Part shown: piece after piece, positions 60,876 to 64,000 of the stretch
Layout of the letters: every line of letters begins with the position of its first letter
Numbering within the stretch: position 1 is the stretch's first letter
From: Prevotella sp. HUN102
GTDB taxonomy: Bacteria > Bacteroidota > Bacteroidia > Bacteroidales > Bacteroidaceae
Direction: 5' to 3'
NCBI RefSeq assembly: GCF_000688375.1
Contig: NZ_JIAF01000004.1
Span: 2,046,001-2,110,000, forward strand
DNA length: 64,000 nucleotides
Notes under the pieces: model-generated
Told to the model about the DNA's origin: nothing
Database searches by the model: none
Seen by the model: the letters and a program-made list of their open reading frames with translations, nothing else
Made by a program: the position numbers and the translations under genes

Positions 60876-62632
60876 TTATTGTGTGTTTTTAGACTTATGT
60901 TTATATCGTCTCCGTTTTGACTAATAGAACTTGAATACATCACTTTATTGATGAGATTTTCTTGAAATGTTTTGACATCTATGCCTTGCCGAAACATGAG
61001 GTAATCCATTACAGTTTTATTGAAATCCTCCTCATATATCTCAAACTCTTTCATTGGCATCTGATATGATAGATGCTCATTGGGTTTTATCCACTGAATA
61101 GTGTCATTTCCCGATTGCTTTTGTATTACGTCTACCCAATAGTCCTCAATCTCTTGCCATCGGTCTTTAACATCTTGACGCCCCTGATTTTTTACTGTTT
61201 CAAGCCCATCGTCTTCAATGTAGCAAGCAAAAATCTCTCTATTGCCATGAGGTGTGCCAGACTTGAAAATGAACACAGATGTAGTAACCCCCTCCGAGAA
61301 AATATTTTCAGGGAGTTTGATTATTTTGAGAAGAGTGTGGTACTTCAGTATTCTTTTTGCCTTTTGCACTTTCTCCATTTTCTTATCTGGCATAATAAAA
61401 GCACATGTTGCATCCTTGGTCACGCTATCCAAAGTGTTCTTGACAATATCGACACATCCATATTTGTTCTCAAAAGGAGGGTTCATCAAGACTTTTGTTA
61501 TTCCTTTTGATTGTATCCACTTCTTTGCTTCATCTCGTCTTGTGTCTAATTGTTCAAGGTTGGTCTTTCCATCCTTATGAATCAACATATTAGCACAAGC
61601 TAATGCGAAAATTTCTCTATCAAACTCAATCCCGTAGAGTTGTTCTTGTTTAATTTGTTTGGCTTTATGAGTACGGTTACCACCAGCTTCGTCAACCATA
61701 TTACACATAGCCTTTACAAGGAAAGAGCCTGAGCCACATGCGGCATCTAATACAATGTCATCTTTATTTGTCTCAGTCAATCGATACATCAATGAAGTGA
61801 TATGGTCAGGGGTAAAGACTTGTCCTTGTTCGGATTTTCCCTTGTAACGATTGAATTCGTTAAAGAAGATTGCCATAACATCTTCTCCCTGCCAAAAGTC
61901 AGAGTTGATATTGTCCGATATTTCTGCAACACAAGCAATAAAATCATCTATTGCCTCTTGATTGTCGGTAATATTCATTCTGATTTCTGAATATACCTCC
62001 AGCAATAGATTTAGCTTAGAATTCTGAGCAATAGCTTCTTCGTAAGACTTCGACAAGGTGTCAAAAATAGATTGGCGGAAGGTATTGTAGCTCATTCCTT
62101 TGGTCAGTACTGCTCCATAACGTTTTGCCACCAAGGCACAAGCAGTAAATATCATTCGGTGGTTTAGATTCTTGATACCAAAGCTAAAGTGAAGCGTGTC
62201 ATTAATCCTCTTAGTTAATCGAAAAATCTTAGACTTGTCAATCAGATTTTCCGCAAACAGATTAAGGTAATACTCTTTATTGTGTAATTCGGTTTCGCCT
62301 TGTAATTTCTCTCCATTCTTAAAAACCACTATATCTTCGCCGTTGTAGAGAATACCTACCACTTTGGCATATTGAGAAGATGCAATCTTGCAATTTTTCA
62401 GCAATTCCGCTATTTGTTGTTCTTTCAAAGGCGTAACTGCACTTTTCGCTTCAAGAATGATAGCGGGGAACATTTTTTCGTTAGGTAGGTACCAACCATC
62501 TGGGCGGTCACTTATTCCTTTGAAGCCAAGCTGATTAAATGTGGTTAGCTGACCGACACCAGCTTTTGCTGTTTCAGTATCCTCTAATCCTAATTTACGC
62601 TTGGCTAAATCTCTAACCTTATCCTCTGTCAT
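60872..62632 (-). CDS. Restriction-modification fusion: N-terminal nuclease motif plus N6-adenine methyltransferase
   Basis: 586 residues. Near the N-terminus is a PD-(D/E)xK nuclease motif: Pro44-Asp45, then Glu61-Ala-Lys63 in IILEAKSA. The methyltransferase half has a helical HsdM-like N-part, then motif I DAACGSGSFLVKAM near 297 and motif IV NPPF near 388. This matches BcgI-like (type IIB/IIG) subunits where cutting and methylation share one chain, so no hsdR is needed and none is nearby. It could also be annotated simply as HsdM. It starts 5 bases after the small regulator. Confidence 0.88.
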   Translation of the reverse strand: MTEDKVRDLAKRKLGLEDTETAKAGVGQLTTFNQLGFKGISDRPDGWYLPNEKMFPAIILEAKSAVTPLKEQQIAELLKNCKIASSQYAKVVGILYNGEDIVVFKNGEKLQGETELHNKEYYLNLFAENLIDKSKIFRLTKRINDTLHFSFGIKNLNHRMIFTACALVAKRYGAVLTKGMSYNTFRQSIFDTLSKSYEEAIAQNSKLNLLLEVYSEIRMNITDNQEAIDDFIACVAEISDNINSDFWQGEDVMAIFFNEFNRYKGKSEQGQVFTPDHITSLMYRLTETNKDDIVLDAACGSGSFLVKAMCNMVDEAGGNRTHKAKQIKQEQLYGIEFDREIFALACANMLIHKDGKTNLEQLDTRRDEAKKWIQSKGITKVLMNPPFENKYGCVDIVKNTLDSVTKDATCAFIMPDKKMEKVQKAKRILKYHTLLKIIKLPENIFSEGVTTSVFIFKSGTPHGNREIFACYIEDDGLETVKNQGRQDVKDRWQEIEDYWVDVIQKQSGNDTIQWIKPNEHLSYQMPMKEFEIYEEDFNKTVMDYLMFRQGIDVKTFQENLINKVMYSSSISQNGDDINISLKTHNK

Positions 62633-62637
62633 AAATT

Positions 62638-62841
62638 CTAAAACACTAAATCCTTTGGTGACACACCAAGCAAATCCGCCACCCTAAAGATAATAGTGAG
62701 GTTGGGTTGCTTTCGGTTGCAGACGTAGGCGTTGGTGATGCTGAAGCTCATGCCCAACTCTTTGGCAAGCCACGTTTGGGTGATACCTCGCTTCTTCAAA
62801 TGCTCCTTGATGAGGTTACTATGTTCTTTCTTCTGTGCCAT
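62638..62841 (-). CDS. Small XRE-family regulator (controller-protein-like)
   Basis: 67 residues, essentially one helix-turn-helix domain (LKKRGITQTWLAKELGMS near 15-32, NRKQPNLTIIFRVADLLGVS near 42-61). It is the first gene of the restriction-modification operon, 5 bases ahead of the nuclease-methylase. This is the position and size of C proteins that delay endonuclease expression after the system enters a new cell. A TATCTTTG box is at 62869-62876, 27 bases upstream; no convincing C-box palindrome was found. Confidence 0.87.
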   Translation of the reverse strand: MAQKKEHSNLIKEHLKKRGITQTWLAKELGMSFSITNAYVCNRKQPNLTIIFRVADLLGVSPKDLVF

Positions 62842-62868
62842 GATGCTTTGGTATATCTTATTTTTCTA

Positions 62869-62876
62869 CAAAGATA
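62869..62876 (-). promoter_or_regulatory. -7 box for the restriction-modification operon
   Basis: TATCTTTG on the minus strand. ATAT tracts at 62873-62887 flank it, but do not make a clear inverted repeat. Confidence 0.55.
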
Positions 62877-62972
62877 TGAACTTATATTGAGTAGGACGAA
62901 AGAAGATGCGGGTTTAACACCGCGGAGAACCTATTTTCTTAAAAAAGGAGAACAAAGGAACCTCTGAAGGCT

Positions 62973-63047
62973 TCAAAAACGATTATCTATGAGCAGTCCA
63001 ACCTGTAGATATTATTCCATTATTAAGTGCGCTACAATCGTTTTTGA
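62973..63047. repeat. 12-bp inverted repeat in the gap before DUF3853
   Basis: TCAAAAACGATT (62973-62984) and its complement (63036-63047) enclose 51 bases. The 354-base gap between the divergent regulator and the DUF3853 gene holds no other structure that I can support. It could mark the end of an integrated element or a long hairpin. Confidence 0.45.
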
Positions 63048-63195
63048 GACTTCTTAATTTCCCGATTTATCCCTATTGTTCCTGCTGTATCTATGATGCT
63101 TGGAGACACTGATTTAGCGTTATACATTTGCATCGTCAGACCTGACAAATGCCCAATGCGCAAGGGCGAATTATTCATTTCAAAACAATTGAATT

Positions 63196-63504
63196 ATGAC
63201 GATAAATGAATTATTGGACAAGCCTGTGTGGCAGATGACAGGTGAAGAATTACTCTTCCTTGCACAACACGGTATTATGTCCACAAGTGGAGAAACGACA
63301 ATGTCTTCCTCCTCTCAAAAAGAAAGACGATATGTGTACGGCTTGGCTGGCATTGCACGCCTCTTTGGGTGTAGCCTCCCTACGGCTAATCGTATCAAGC
63401 AAAGTGGTAAAATTAATCGTGCCATTACACAAATTGGTCGCAAGATAATTGTGGATGCCGACCTTGCGCTGGAATTGGCAGGACGAAAGACAGGAGGGCG
63501 ATGA
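63196..63504 (+). CDS. DUF3853-type small DNA-binding protein
   Basis: 102 residues: MTINELLDKPVWQMTGEELL at the N-terminus and a helix-turn-helix-like C-terminal half (YVYGLAGIARLFGCSLPTAN, RIKQSGKINRAITQIG). This matches DUF3853 proteins of Bacteroidetes mobilisable elements, where they precede a replication-type ATPase, as here. The two genes overlap by ATGA. Probably an excisionase-like or regulatory factor; not shown. Confidence 0.85.
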   Translation: MTINELLDKPVWQMTGEELLFLAQHGIMSTSGETTMSSSSQKERRYVYGLAGIARLFGCSLPTANRIKQSGKINRAITQIGRKIIVDADLALELAGRKTGGR

Positions 63505-64000
63505 TGAACACGACCGATTACGAAAACATTTGGAAAGCATCGCTCATCCATGTTACGGATGAATTCTCACTTCCACCCATTGTGCTACAAGCAGGCGAAG
63601 CCATCATCGGCACGCTGGGCAATTTCAGTGTATCAACAGGCAAGGCGAAAGCAAAGAAGACTTTCAATGTGAGTGCCATCGTTGCTGCAGCCCTTATCAA
63701 TGGGCAGGTGCTGGAGTATCGGGCATCATTTCCCGAATGTAAACGCAATATCCTTTACTTTGATACAGAGCAAAGCCCTTATCATTGCCAACTGGTGATG
63801 CAACGTATTCTGCGGTTGGCAGGACTGCCAATAGACAAAGAGCCCGAGCTTTTGAAGTTCAGCCATCTCAGAGCCATTGCCGATCCCAATGAGCGTAGAG
63901 AAATCATTCGTTACGCCATTTACAATACTCCTAACGTGGGCTTGGTGGTCATTGACGGCATTCGTGATTTGATGCTTGACATCAATAACTCAACGGAGGC
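63504..64000 (+). CDS. RecA-fold ATPase/helicase of an integrated element, N-terminal part
   Basis: 165 codons are visible before the right edge. The start ATG at 63504 overlaps the DUF3853 stop; an out-of-frame ATG lies three bases before. A Walker A-like segment SVSTGKAKAKKTFN is near residue 43, and the Walker B strand VGLVVIDGIRDLMLD is near 145. ILYFDTEQSPYHCQLVMQRI near 87 is also typical of the RepA/DnaB-like ATPases carried by Bacteroidetes mobilisable elements. The Walker A lacks the usual GxxxxGK spacing, as in that family. Confidence 0.8.
   Translation, partial: MNTTDYENIWKASLIHVTDEFSLPPIVLQAGEAIIGTLGNFSVSTGKAKAKKTFNVSAIVAAALINGQVLEYRASFPECKRNILYFDTEQSPYHCQLVMQRILRLAGLPIDKEPELLKFSHLRAIADPNERREIIRYAIYNTPNVGLVVIDGIRDLMLDINNSTE

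Noticed and set aside
60872..62632. Classical type I restriction locus (HsdR, HsdM and HsdS)
   Set aside because: No helicase-type HsdR is present, and the methylase carries its own PD..ExK motif, so a BcgI-like arrangement fits better; a distant hsdR cannot be excluded.
1..64000. tRNA and rRNA genes
   Set aside because: I looked for cloverleaf-like and rRNA-like segments in the intergenic gaps by eye and found none that I could support; a covariance search would be needed to be certain.

Overview
The window looks like the chromosome of a Prevotella-type member of the Bacteroidales. The support is the repeated -7 element TAnnTTTG (often with a TTTG element 19-20 bases upstream), the near absence of Shine-Dalgarno sites, several families largely confined to Bacteroidetes (a PorE-like OmpA lipoprotein, GldB, GSCFA, DUF4923, DUF3853) and a moderately AT-rich sequence. 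Species cannot be read from this alone.

Layout. 1-12.5 kb is housekeeping: the end of a lactate-utilisation operon (lutA, lutB start), a DMT transporter, topoisomerase III, a four-gene run (PorE-like lipoprotein, rRNA m5C methyltransferase, thyA, folA), and on the other strand two zinc-ribbon membrane proteins with pyruvate kinase. dinB follows. 13.7-29.9 kb is a Wzx/Wzy-type surface-polysaccharide locus: initiating sugar transferase, SLBB export protein, Wzz, flippase, polymerase, WbsX, a glycosyltransferase, LicD, a beta-helix protein, a GT2 enzyme, a WecA/MraY-type transferase, a small lipoprotein and Wzi. 30-36 kb holds a GSCFA-Fur pair, a histidine-rich CobW GTPase and lipoproteins. 36-58 kb is mixed core: a secreted nitroreductase with an FMN/Fe-S membrane protein, mtaB, gldB, queC, pgk, lemA/TPM, galE, comEC, glnS, an RpoD-like sigma factor without an obvious region 3, serine dehydratase and the corrinoid adenosyltransferase.

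58-64 kb is a decayed or mobile zone. It has a frameshifted transporter, a triple palindrome, a collapsed methionine-synthase-like gene and a RhuM gene broken by three amber codons. Next to these is an intact three-gene restriction-modification cluster: a small XRE regulator, a nuclease-methyltransferase fusion and a two-domain specificity subunit. The specificity gene carries a run of ten cytosines exactly between its two halves. Loss or gain of one base would leave a half-length subunit, so this is most likely a phase-variable, BcgI-like system that switches DNA specificity. The last genes (DUF3853 and a RecA-fold ATPase) are typical of Bacteroidetes integrated elements.

Between genes there is more structure than usual. 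I see a dispersed 128-base repeat built on a 44-base unit, degenerate ACAAGnnn octamer arrays with exact period 8, a well-supported orphan promoter-terminator pair predicting an ~88-nt RNA, and several genes whose start codon lies 5-6 bases after the -7 box and so may be leaderless. I used the -7 boxes to correct starts for dinB, wzi, the GSCFA gene, mtaB, comEC, glnS and the TPM gene.
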